Shown one piece after another: positions 33,460 through 44,279 of a DNA stretch of 64,000 nt. How positions within the stretch are numbered: the first letter of the stretch is position 1; the number at the start of each line of letters is the position of its first letter. Under the pieces are notes generated by a model. That model worked only from the letters and a program-made list of their open reading frames with translations. It was not told where the DNA came from and ran no database searches. A program made the position numbers and the translations under genes. Source of the stretch: Rhyacophila brunnea (taxonomy: Eukaryota > Arthropoda > Insecta > Trichoptera > Rhyacophilidae); NCBI GenBank assembly GCA_022495005.1, contig JAGYXB010001966.1, forward strand, positions 434,001 through 498,000, given 5' to 3'.

Positions 33460-33837
33460 AAAAAATATTTAATCAATATATTATTATTATTATTATGATC
33501 ATTAGATATGGTGGAACATCGTTTCTAATATTTTGAGCTATATACGTAAGTAGGTATGTGAAATAAAATTATTGTTGTGTATTATCGTGCGCTGTAGACT
33601 GTGAAATGATTCAAGAATTAACCAAAATAAACAGCTCTTGAATACATTTACGCCTCCTCATTTACTAATAATCTAAACAGAATCAACATTATCCCCACAA
33701 TATTGCTTTTTTAATCGATCAGAACAATATTACTAGATTGAAGGTAAATATTAATTATTTTTAAATGCTATAAATCTTATTATAAATTCAAATTTACGTC
33801 AGTGAATAAATAGCATCATTCATCTATTTTTGATCTA

Positions 33838-33930
33838 ATTTCATGAAACGCAATTTTTCTAGTACTTTTTCCACTTTTAATAAATAAATCTGGACCAGTT
33901 TCGTCCAAATCAGAGGGATATTTACAACTG
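33838..33930 (+). repeat. Half copy of the palindrome at 37166-37363
   Basis: AAACGCAATTTTTCTAGTAC, CCACTTTTAATAAATAAATC and GGACCAGTTTCGTCC match the left arm of the palindrome inside 36918-39024. Confidence 0.6.
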
Positions 33931-34045
33931 AATAACCTTTTCAAAACAGGCATGTATCAAAATGTAAGACAACTCTTGTACCAATACATTGAATTATCCG
34001 TCCAATAACAATTAAATTTAAATTAATGAAATTTGATATTATTAA

Positions 34046-35428
34046 GGGGGGACATGCTCGTCGAAGGTCAAAATTGAGTTTTTATTGTATTTTAAAACCA
34101 TGATCCTGGACACTCCTTAAACGTTGTAGATGATCTATTTATATAATTTTGAAGCCTTATTATCCTTTATAGTTATTTTAAACATTTGATGACTGCGTGA
34201 AGTATTTTTGTTACATAAAATAGTATTCTTTTAAACCTCTCGCTCTAATGTTTTAGAATATAGTCATATTTCGGTACATCACTGTGCAGTGGTGTTAAGA
34301 TTTTTTACATTTATTAATTTTTAAGCGCATTTATAAAACTATTTGTATAATTTATGTCGACATTGTTATAGTGAAATATTTACGATAAAAAATTAAATTG
34401 ATAATCTCTGTGATCCCAAATTTGACAAGAATTAGGCATTTTATTATTCAAAAAATCAGCAAGATTAACACATTTGAAGATAATTCTAAATATACTCATT
34501 ATAAGCTATGTCTTTGACCGTAATAAACATCCTACGAATAATGATTGCTTTATAATAATTATTGACCTAAGAATAAGGTAGTGGTTTTTTGAAATACGCC
34601 ATTTCTTTTGTCATTCCCCAGTGGTTAGGCTACAACATACGGCCGTAGCCATAAATTGACAAACTATAATTGAAGTAGGGAGTAAAATGATATTAACGCG
34701 CGTGTTTGAACATGTACCGTTTAAAAAATAAATAAAAAAAATTCGGTTAGGTACATGTTCAAACACGCGCGTTAACATAATTTTACTCCCTACTTTAATT
34801 ATAGTTTGTCAATTTATGGCTACGGCCGTATGTTGTAGCTTAACCACTGGGGAATGACAAAAGAAATGGCGTATTTCAAAAAACACTACCTTATTCTTAG
34901 GTCAATAATTATTATAAAGCAATCATTATTTATAAGATTTTTATCACACTTGAATGGTCAAAGACATAGTTTATAATAAGTTTCTTTAGAATCATCTTCA
35001 AATGTGTTAATCTTGCCGATTTTTTGAATAATAAAATGCCTAATTCTTGTCAAATTTGGGATCACAGAAGTTATCAATATAATTTTGTATCGTGAATATT
35101 TTACAAAAATTATCTCGTAATAAATTATACTAATGGTTTCATAAATGCGTTTAAAATTAATAAATGTAAAAAATCTTAACACCACTGCACAGTTATGTAC
35201 CGAAATATGACTATATTCTAAAACATTAGAGCGAGAGGTTTAAAAGAATACTATTTTATGTATCAAAAATACTTTATGCAGTCATCAAATGTTTAAAATA
35301 ACTATAAAGGATATAAAGGCTTCAAAATTATATAAATAGATTATCTACAGCGTTTAAGGAGTGTCCAGGATCATGGTTTGAAAATACAATAAAAACTCAA
35401 TTTTGACCTTCGACGAGCATGTCCCCCC
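34046..35428. mobile_element. TTAA-flanked long foldback element (copy 2)
   Basis: Ends GGGGGGACATGCTCGTCG and CGACGAGCATGTCCCCCC, TTAA at 34042-34045 and 35429-35432. The arms of about 680 bp pair almost throughout and meet near 34720-34750 at an A-rich centre. No protein-coding sequence; the 75-codon minus frame at 34958-35185 reads through the arm and has no motif. The most complete copy in the window. Confidence 0.92.
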
Positions 35429-35432
35429 TTAA

Positions 35433-36677
35433 GATTTCTTACCACATCATAAGGCTATACCTCAGTTGAGGCATGGTCTAAAAAGATCGTGGATAGGCGA
35501 TGCGCAGATCTCCGAAAGGGTTACGTATCTGGGAGTAATTCTTGATGACAAGCTGTCTTTCGTTCACTACGCCAAGACGACCATCTCTAAGGCCAATTCG
35601 GCCTATCAGAGAATGGCCCGAATGGCTGGCAGCAACTGGGGACTTAAGCCTAGAGCCCTTAAGGTTGCATACGGCGCAATTTTCATGGGAATTGCCGGTT
35701 ACGTCTCCAGCATTTGGCATTCCCGAGTAAACTCCTTAACTCTCGTAAGACGCGCACTACTAAGCGGGCAGCAACTTGCGCTGATCTCGCTTACCAAAGC
35801 CTACCGCACAACTTCTACTGACGCGCTTGCCGTACTCGCGGGGGTGCTACCCCTCGATCTGCACCTCCAAGTCAGAGGATCGATCACTCTCCTCTTGAAG
35901 GAGATCAGTAGAACACTCGCCGGTGTCCATCTGACACCACCGCAGAGATCCGAGGACGTTCCTTACAGGAAGACTGTAAGTGACATTGTGTACAAGACCG
36001 CATTTGCGGCATGGCAGGCGAGGTGGACCGCCTCCCCCAAGGGGCGGCACACTTACCGTTTTTTTCCATACGTATTCTGCAGGCACCAAACTAGAAGACT
36101 CCAACCTTCGCACTGGATTAGCCAGTTCCTCACCGGCCATGGCAACTTCGCCGTCAGACTCTACGAGTTTGGCTTGATAGTAGATGGGCCGGGTTGTACC
36201 TGCGGGCATGACCACCAAGAAGTTGAACACATCCTCTGGGATTGCCCGCTTATGGAATTCGAACGAACGGAGCTGTTTGACAGGGTTCGTCCTCACACGG
36301 GCCCAATTGGTCATAGAGATCTGGTAGCAACCTAGGCCAACTTTGCGGAATTTGAGAAATTTGCAGCAACGTATGGGGAGCGGGGTAGTCCCGACTCTTC
36401 TGTAGACTCATCCATTTCAATTCGTGACACTCAGTATGCGGGTACACAAAGCGCTAACGTCAGCAGAGAGCAGAGCCAGTCCAAAACAAAAATTTTCTTC
36501 TTAACTTCTTCTTTAAGCACTACGGTGCATGGTTGCAGCATCATTCCTCGTGCGGTTCCGTCTCGACGGAATGAGCACTTAAAATCACTTCTTTCAGAAA
36601 CGTTTGAAGCAAATATAGAAAGCGGCCGTGCATATCCACGGTTGTGCATATATGACGGGTGGTGGTGGGCACTTTAA
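35433..36677 (+). pseudogene. R1-like LINE ORF2 C-terminal half with one TAG
   Basis: The frame is open from the TTAA at 35429 and contains RVTYLGVILDDKLSF (post-palm YLGV.LD..L.F), RMARMAGSNWGL, a tryptophan-rich ..AFAAWQARW stretch, LTGHGNFAVRLYEFG, and the knuckle CTCGHDHQEVEHILWDCP, all landmarks of R1/Jockey-type ORF2 C-termini. A TAG at 36333-36335 stops it after GHRDLVAT, but the same frame continues for 113 codons (ANFAEFEKFAATYGERG onward) to TAA at 36675-36677. The post-stop residues have counterparts in the 8465-8860 copy, so the TAG is a point mutation. Endonuclease and RT catalytic core are missing. Much higher GC than its neighbours. 3' untranslated end to about 36740. Confidence 0.88.
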
Positions 36678-37165
36678 CGTATGTTCTATTAGTAACAATA
36701 ATAATAATATATTCATTGACATGTTTTCTTTTTAAAGTAAATGGGTAACGTTTTTAGTAATCTTAACACGATTTAAGAATTAACAACCCCGTCGCCATCA
36801 CAAAACAAATTGACGTATTCACACCTCGACGTTCGGTCTCCGAGTCCCAGCGAGTCCAAAATTTCGTCGCGCCTATAGTTGAAAATTATTTGCCGTTTCA
36901 TTGAAGTATCGCCTTAAGGTAGAGGCTTGTACCTACCAGAAGCACCTAGCAGAAAAACACGAAGCTTGCAATTTGAGACATGTTTTTGATAATTTACAAT
37001 TTCAATTGTATTAATTATTATTTGACTAATTCATAGTTTTAGTATTTTAAAAAACATCGATTTTTATATTAAATTTTAATTTAGGTATGGTCCCAATATT
37101 TAAGCTCGATGTGATATAAATAAAAAGGATTTCAAGTTATACACATTTATATTTTTATAAAAATC

Positions 37166-37363
37166 GATGTATGTTGTTTAATTTAATAAAACGCAATTTT
37201 TGTGTAGTACTTATTCCACTTTTAATCCATAAATTAGGACTGGTTTCGGCCGCCTCAAAGCAGTTCTAAATGTCCCTCTGAGGCGGACGAAACCGGTCCT
37301 AATTTTTTGATTAAAAGTGGAATAAGTACTTAAAAAAAGCGTTTTATTAAATTAAACAACAAT
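37166..37363. repeat. Central palindrome of foldback
   Basis: Arms GTTTAATTTAATAAAACGC and TTAAAAGTGGAATAAGTACT with their mirror, loop around 37265-37280 between CCGCCTCA and TGAGGCGG. A half copy lies at 33838-33930. Confidence 0.85.
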
Positions 37364-37542
37364 ACAATGCAGTTCCACCATGAATTGTCAGTTGACAGAT
37401 TGACAGCAAAAATAGATGTTTTTTAAAATGAATATAAAAAATATTAAAACTATGAATTAGTCAGAAATCTCTATGTTAAAACATAGAAAACTTAATTATT
37501 AATTTTAAATAATAAATATGACTATAAAATATAATGTAAGTA

Positions 37543-38827
37543 CGAGGGTGTATCAATAATTCCTTAGAAAAAAGCAGACAAAACAGGTTTTATTTTACTT
37601 TTTTTATTTCTCAACATAATTTTGAGCTCACCACACTTGGTTAGACGTTTCAATTTTTTTTAAACCGTCAGAAAACGGCTTTTGAAGGTCTTCAAAATAA
37701 GCATTTGTCCGATCGATGACTTCTTCATTTGAAAAAAAACGTTGTCCACTTAGCCATTTTTTTAAGTTTGGGAAAAGGAAAAGTCACTGGGGGCTAAATC
37801 TGACGAATACGGTGGGTGGTCGACCAATTCGAACTTCAATTCTTCAATTTTAGCCATTGATCGTAAACATGTGTGAACACGGGCATTTTCCTGATGAAAG
37901 AGGATTTTTTCCTGTTTAAATGAGGCCGTTTTTCTTCAATTTTGTTTTTTAGCTGGTCCAATAAAGATGCATAATAATCCCCTGTTATTGTTTTTCCTTT
38001 TCCAAATAGTCAACGAAAATAATTTCACGTGCATCCCAAAATACAGTAGCCATAACCTTACCAGCTGTTTTTACGGTTTTCGTCTTCTTTGGACATGGTT
38101 TGCCTTCGCAATCCACTGCTTTGACTGTTCTTTCGTCTCGAGAGTATAGTGGTGTATCCATGTTTCATCTACAGTCACAAAGCGACGAAAAAATTCATCC
38201 GGATTGCGTTGCATGAGCGACAACAGGGCTTAGAGGCCACCACCCTATTGCGTTTATTGTCGACTGTGAGCAAACGCGGCACCCATCTTGCAGAAATATT
38301 TTCATGCCCAATTTGTCATGTAAAATAGAAATGACGCTACCTTTTGAGATCCCTGTAACCTCAATTATCTCACTCAACTTTAATCTTCGGTCACTTAACA
38401 CCATATCGTGGATTTTATTGATCATTTCTGGTGTAGTCACCTCTACAGGACGTCCTGAGCGTGGTTCATTCTTTGTTGATGTACGACCACGTTGAAATTC
38501 ATTTAACCAGTTATAAACAGTTGCAAGTGAAGGAGCAGATATGCCGTGAACTAAATCCAACTCATTTTTTATTTCCTTTGCTGTTAACCCTTTATATTAA
38601 AATGTTTAATAACAGCTCTAAACTCAATTTTCTCCATTTTCCATTTTTCCATTTTCCACAAGCAAATTTTTTTTTTAAAATGTACGAGAAACACACAACA
38701 ACCCGACCAATCTGATTGAAACTTCGCAGCATACTGAATCGGTAGTGCCGCTGCATGAAAACAAACCGCTTACAGTACTAGTCGCGCCACCTGTCGGCTT
38801 TTCTAAGGACTTATTGACCGACCCTCG
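37543..38827 (-). mobile_element. Terminally complete mariner element (1285 bp)
   Basis: Ends CGAGGGTGTATCAATAATTC and the inverted GACTTATTGACCGACCCTCG, with TA on both sides (37541-37542, 38828-38829), as for mariner. The length is typical of an intact mariner of about 1.28 kb. It is inserted in the right arm of the foldback 36918-39024. The transposase lies on the minus strand and is broken. Confidence 0.93.
37610..38640 (-). pseudogene. mariner transposase pseudogene
   Basis: The minus strand starts with an ATG at about 38640 (MEKIEFRAVIKHF), shifts frame near 38590, and continues with ISAPSLATVYNWLNEFQRG, the helix-turn-helix part, and SGRPVEVTTPEMI, RRLKLSEIIEVTGIS, HDKLGMK. Further frameshifts follow near 38300 and 38240; then FFRRFVTVDETWIHHYT holds the first catalytic Asp. 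The C-terminal part to about 37610 is present in pieces. Family knowledge: DD34D cut-and-paste transposase acting at a TA target. At least three frameshifts make this copy inactive. Confidence 0.9.
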
Positions 38828-39028
38828 TATCTAAGAATAACGTAACTGTTGAAATAAATATGTAACAAATTAAGTTTATCTTTGACTTAAAAAAATCTTT
38901 TTAATGTTTCCAGATACATATTTATTAATTAATACAGTTGAAATTGTAAATTATCACAAAATGTCTCAAATTGCAAGCTTCGTATATTTCTGCTAGGTGC
39001 CTTTGGTAGGTAGAAGCATCCCCCTTTA

Positions 39029-40372
39029 CGGCCCACGTGCTCGTCGTAGGTCAAAATTGAGTTTTTATCGTATTTTCAAACCATGATCCTGGACACTCCT
39101 TAAACGTTGTAGACAATCTATTTATATAATTTTGTTTTACATCTTTATGAAAGAGTTTTAACATTTATCGATCAGATAGCATTTTTGTTACATGGGGTTT
39201 GTTGTTCTTAGTCCTTCAACATCGTTTTATAGTCATATTCTCGGTAAGATAACTGTGAAGGGTGTTAAGATTTTAACGTTTATTATTTTAAACGCATTTA
39301 TTACCGATTAGTATAATTTTTATTATTTATATACTTTTTGTAAATATTCACGATAGTATTAGGTCTTAGATCCCAATTTGATTAAGAATTAGGCATTTTA
39401 TTATTCAAAAATCGGCAAGATTAACACATTTGAAGATAATTCTAAAGATATTTATTATAAGCTATGTCTTTGACCATTCAAGTGTGATAAACATCTTATG
39501 AATAATGATTGCTTTATAATAATTATTGACCTAAGAATAAGGTAGTGTTTTTTTGAAATACGCCATTTCTTTTGTCATTCCCCAGTGGTTAAGCTACAAC
39601 ATACGGCCGTAGCCATAAATTGACAAACTATAATTGAAGTAGGGAGTAAAATGATATTGACGCGCGTGTTTGAACATGTACCGCTTAAAAAAAAATAAAA
39701 AAAAATCGGTTAGGTACATGTTCAAACACGCGCGTTAACATAATTTTACTCCCTACTTTAATTATAGTTTGTCAATTTATGGCTACGGCCGTATGTTGTA
39801 GCTTAACCACTGGGGAATGACAAAAGAAATGGCGTATTTCAAAAAAACACTACCTTATTCTTAGGTCAATAATTATTATAAAGCAATCATTATTCATAAG
39901 ATGTTTATCACACTTGAATGGTCAAAGACATAGCTTATAATAAATATCTTTAGAATCATCTTCAAATTTGTTAATCTTGCCGATTTTTCGAATAATAAAA
40001 TGCCAAATTCTTGTCAAATTTGGGATCACAGAGATTATCAATATTATTTTTTATCGTGAATATTTTACAAAAATTGTCTCGTAATAAATTATACTAATGG
40101 TTTTATAAATGCGTTTAAAAATTAATAAATGTAAAAAATCTTGCCACCACTGCACATGTATGTACCGAAATATGACTATATTCGAAAACATTAGAGCGAG
40201 AGGTTTAAAAGAATACTCTATTATGTAACAAAAATACTTTATGCAGTCATCAAATGTTTAAAATAACTATAAAGGATAATAAGGCTTCAAAATTATATAA
40301 ATAGATTAACTACAACGTTTAAGGAGTGTCCAGGATCATGGTTTGAAAATAAAATAAAAACTCAATTTTGAC
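39029..40372. mobile_element. TTAA foldback family (copy 3), right end short
   Basis: Left end CGGCCCACGTGCTCGTCG after TTTA (39025-39028). The right arm stops at CTCAATTTTGAC, directly followed by TTAA (40373-40376), so the outermost ~20 bp of that arm are missing. The arms otherwise pair as in copies 1 and 2, with the centre near 39680-39720. It abuts the foldback 36918-39024, with TTTA between them. Confidence 0.85.
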
Positions 40373-40587
40373 TTAAGGAAACTAAACCAAAATATGAAGC
40401 AATAAGTACTTACAATAACATTTCAATATATCACCAAATAAATATGTATGATTAATCAATATTTTTAATAGCACAATACATTTGATGAATAATTCATTTA
40501 TAAAATTTAAAATAAAAAAGATAAACAATATTACCACTTGATGGACAAACAATAATATAAATACGAATATAAACAAGAATATGAGCC

Positions 40588-40621
40588 AAAAATAAAAATA
40601 AAAATAAAAATAAAAATAAAA
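40588..40621. repeat. AAAAAT microsatellite
   Basis: Six-bp units AAAAAT repeated about five to six times. Confidence 0.9.
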
Positions 40622-40770
40622 TAATAATATGTAATGTATGTACAATCCATAAAGTTATGTTAAATCATTAAGACAATCCTGAACATTAATATAGGATACA
40701 ATAATGGCAATAACACAAAATCCAATTGATCATTTAACAAATTAGAATTAGGCACAAATTTATACTTATT

Positions 40771-41040
40771 AATCTCTTGTTGGACCGAGAAGTTCTACGT
40801 AGTATCAAAACCAGGAAACTACAGTACCTCGGCCACATTATGAGAGGACAAAAATACAGCATTCCCCAAATTGTCATTCAAGGAAAGATCAATGGAAAGC
40901 GTAGCAGAAGACGACGCCGCATTTCGTGGCTTAAGAACCTCCGTGATTGGTACGAGTGCAGCTCCAGTGAATTGTTCCGGGTAGCAGACGAGAAAGATAA
41001 GTTCGCCTTGATGGTGGCCGACCTCCGCTAGGGGATGGTA
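40771..41040 (+). pseudogene. LINE reverse-transcriptase C-terminal fragment
   Basis: Open frame of 84 codons: VLRSIKTRKLQYLGHIMRGQ, QIVIQGKINGKRSRRRRR, ISWLKNLRDWYECSSSELF, then RVADEKDKFALMVADLR and stop. These are the GHI.R..KY, GKI.GKR..GR, SWL.NLR.W and A.DR..F...V landmarks of the extreme C-terminus of a common insect non-LTR family. 5' truncated; a related worn copy is at 31950-32165. It lies next to an RTE fragment in the opposite orientation. Confidence 0.8.
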
Positions 41041-41084
41041 CAATAAGAAGAAGAATCGCTTGTTAATCCATTTTTTTAAAATTT

Positions 41085-41590
41085 CTCATTCAATTGTTCT
41101 CTCTTCTTCGAGCTATGTGTCCAGCCCATTTCCATTTAAGATTTTTAGCGAACTCTATTACATCGCAACCCCTTGTCTGTTTTCTTATCCAATCATTCAA
41201 CTTTTTCTTCTTTCGCGTTATGCACAGCATGCACCTTTCCATACCATGCTGTGCTACTCTGAGTTTCTGGATCCCTCTCTTACTTCACATTATTTTACTT
41301 TTACACGCATTACGGGAAGTACACACTGGTTGAACACTCATTTTTGAAGATATTATTCTTCGAAAAGTTTCATCAAAATAAATATACATCCATCTATAGA
41401 CACTTATTGTCCCAGATAGATGTAGTTTTTCACTTGTTCGAGCTGAGTGCCATTGATGAGGCTCTCTTTTTGGACCGCAAAGCAGTTGAACATGACTTTC
41501 ATTTTTGTTACATTAATTATTTTAAAGCCTACTTTGTTGCTTACTTCAGCGAGTTCCTGCATTCTGCTTTGGAGGTCTTCTGAGTACCAT
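41085..41590 (-). mobile_element. RTE LINE fragment
   Basis: Minus-strand landmarks match the RTE copies at 51275 and 56697: AGCATGCTGTGCATAACGCG (MLGITR), ATGGGCTGGACACATAG and, further left in the protein, the KTKV-like region near 41480-41560. Orientation is opposite to the LINE at 40771-41040. Multiple stops. Confidence 0.75.
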
Positions 41591-41599
41591 TAGGTAGGT

Positions 41600-43878
41600 T
41601 CGGCACCATAGGTATATGTGTGGTATTATTTCCTAGCATTGAAACAGGCATTGTAGGTACCGATCGCTTCTCAAATAAAAATATAAATTATTAATAGTAA
41701 AGTAAATTGCAAATTCAAGACGTTAATAACGTGACATGGGAAAACAAAAAAAGGATGGTAATTATATTATGTAAATTGGCCTGATCGTAATTAAATTATG
41801 CAAATTAACTATTTTGTATTATGATTTATTTTATAGGTGTGATAATAAAATCTGTAGGTAAAAAAATTACCTTTGAGAGAAAAACATTATATATTTTTAT
41901 TTGCATGTTTTTATGTCATGGAAAAAGATAAAAAAGTTGTCACGATTTTTTTTCGACAAAGGAATTATGATTGATGATCGAAATTTCCCAACTGCACGTT
42001 TTACGAATACCAGAATATATTCTACGCGGTTGCAAGCATTCATTTTTTAAGCTTTGACATATGGGTTATATTATAACATGGTTTTTGCATAAATTTTATA
42101 ATAATACCTACATTATTGTATCATCTTTTTATGGTTTTTTTTTATATTCTTCATATTATGTATAAGCCAGGATGTCCGACCCGTCGGTCACGGAAAGGAC
42201 TTTGGTAAATCGCACCGTGAGTCGTGTAAATGTAAAAGGTGTATACCTACCTACATTCAGTTGTAATCACTGGCGGCTTTAGGTAGGTCCGTAGGTCAAT
42301 TTTGAATAAGTATATTATTTTAATTTTCCTTTTCGTTATTTACTTAAAAGACGTACTGCAAATTGGCTTTTTATACATTATAGAAGAAGTGCTAGAAATT
42401 GTTATAGGTAGGTTACTACTTACCCTTAAAAAAATGACCATTTTTCACGTTATCAACCCATCGCTAACCGAAATTGCACGCAACACGTTATAATTTTTTG
42501 TAAATTAGGTCAAAAACCAAACTTTGTGTGTCTATTTATATACCTAATAACTGTACCTAATACTATTTAAGTATATAAGATTAAAACAATCAAACACATT
42601 TAATAAAAACTCCGTTATAATACCTACTGTTATGAAATGGCGGGATCATTAATTATATATTATAAACACTTGTTATATTTCCACTGATCTTATTAGAAGG
42701 TAACTTTTATGATTAATATAGCAGATTACATTTTAATCGGTAACTTATATACAATGGTTTATTACAGAGAATGCAGTCGATGGGTTTTACTCAAAGGTTG
42801 GATTTAAACTGAACTACAATTAATAACATACGAAACTTTCAGACAACAATGGTCAGTTTGAAATAATAAACGATAACAAATAAGAATAAAAAGGTTTGCC
42901 GCTCAAATGAGACCTTGAAACCACAGAACAAAACTTTTGAAACAAGTATGACGTTTTATATCATTCTGTTTTATTTTATATATTGAAAAGAGTATAGCTA
43001 TCTAGTTGTCAGCAATGATCAAAATTTAGTGTATGCAAGCGATAAAACAATATGAAAAAAGGCGTGTTTTGTGCTTTCTTTCCGTCTCACATATGACAAA
43101 TGAGAGAGAAAGAAATATTATTAAGAAATATGAATCTCGGCATTCTCAAAATTGACCAAGCAGCGAACGACTGTGAGAGTTGAGATACGTGTGTGTATTG
43201 TGGTATGGTGGTAAGATACATGTACATATAAATTAGCATGCGTCACGTTACAATCGCTCGCCAAAACGAAAAAAGGCGTAGAATAATAATATATAGGAGA
43301 TAATTGACATTGTATAATGTATAAAGATTGTAAAATATTTATTTTTGGAAGGTCATTGACCATTTGACCAAAGGGGCCAGCCGCCATTGGTTGTTATCAT
43401 ATACCTACTTTAAATGATTTCATTGATTTTTTGAAGGGGAAGCATGAATGAATCCAATTTATATTTCCTTTATTAGTTTACATACATTTAGTTCTCGAAG
43501 TTTATCAATCATCTCGTCTCGAATCATTCGTCAACGAATCATCTTCTTGTTTATCAATCACGAAGAAACCCGCGTAACCTCGTCGAATTACTTGATTTGT
43601 ATTCGTATATTCACGGTCTGTTGCATGAATGAGATAAAAAAAAAAGTAGACCCCCGTGCTTTAAACTGAAGCGTAGGTGTCATGTACCGTCACGCAGTAG
43701 GCTCTTATAGGATAATACATTAATAATAAGTGCCCAAAAGAGACCAAAATTTATCATTTTTACGACGAATAAGAAATTGAGTATGTATTTCTTTGTGCAC
43801 AACCTACTTGTAATTGGACATGCCTGACATATTATACAATTAGAGAAAGAACATACTATAACCAAAAGATCCAGAAAC
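41600..43878. other. No recognisable feature
   Basis: AT-rich DNA over 2.2 kb without repeats, splice-consistent exons or motifs that I can support. Short frames (for example 43121-43387 minus, 43448-43669 plus) have chance composition. Confidence 0.5.
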
Positions 43879-44044
43879 GTATACAGCAGTGGTTCTTAAC
43901 TGGTGCACCGTGAAAAATTGATAAAAGCAGAGAAATCCGCGAAATAGTGGACACCGAAAAAGTCCTTCGCGAAATTATGAAAATGTACCAAGAATAAAAA
44001 GAATTGGTCACCTTGTCAAAATTAAATTTTCTGAAATAACTATG

Positions 44045-44275
44045 GAGAATATTGGATTTCTGTACAGTTATCTACATGACGGCACTGAAAATTTTGTTCA
44101 AGTTTTCGACATCATATTTGTGTGAGCTCGGTTTCTCACCAATACCTAAAATAAAAACTAAAAAACGAGAAAGACTTACGAATTTAGACGAAGGGAATTG
44201 TGGGTAGCTATACCAAATATTCGACATAATATTTCTAAAATTTGCAAAATCCGACAAGATCAAGTAAGTATTACA
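44045..44275 (+). pseudogene. hAT transposase C-terminal (dimerisation) remnant
   Basis: Plus strand, in pieces: EYWISV, then LKILFKFSTSYLCELGFS, then KIKTKKRERLTNLDE, a frameshift near 44190, then LWVAIPNIRHNISKICKIRQ. These follow the order of the hATC region of ZBED5/Charlie-like transposases (STYLCE.GFS, IKTK.R.RL, LR.AL..I.P.I..L). The catalytic core and BED finger are absent; only about 150 bp separate this from the left terminus, so the 5' part was deleted. Its orientation fits the right terminus being the 3' end. Confidence 0.75.
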
Positions 44276-44279
44276 TTAA

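Larger units (their letters stand above)
36918..39024. mobile_element. TTAA-type foldback element interrupted by mariner
   Basis: The left arm (GGTAGAGGCTTGTACCTACC, CACCTAGCAGAAAAACACGA) is mirrored at 38910-39024 (ATTTCTGCTAGGTGCC, GGTAGGTAGAAGC). TTAA lies at 36914-36917 and TTTA at 39025-39028. Inner hairpin 37166-37363 continues the symmetry (GCGTTTTATTAAATT..., CCGCCTCA against TGAGGCGG). Subtracting the mariner at 37543-38827 leaves about 820 bp, nearly all palindromic. Distinct in sequence from the other TTAA family but similar in design. Confidence 0.8.

Noticed and set aside
35478..36449. Minus-strand open frames of 80 and 155 codons and further frames over the LINE
   Set aside because: They are antisense to the well-supported LINE frame and arise from its GC-rich codons; no motif of their own.
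40382..40645. A membrane protein of 87 codons (minus strand, Phe/Tyr/Leu-rich)
   Set aside because: Hydrophobicity comes from translating the AAAAAT microsatellite and AT-rich DNA.
41060..41347. Plus-strand frames of 95 and 79 codons
   Set aside because: Antisense to the minus-strand RTE fragment at 41085-41590.
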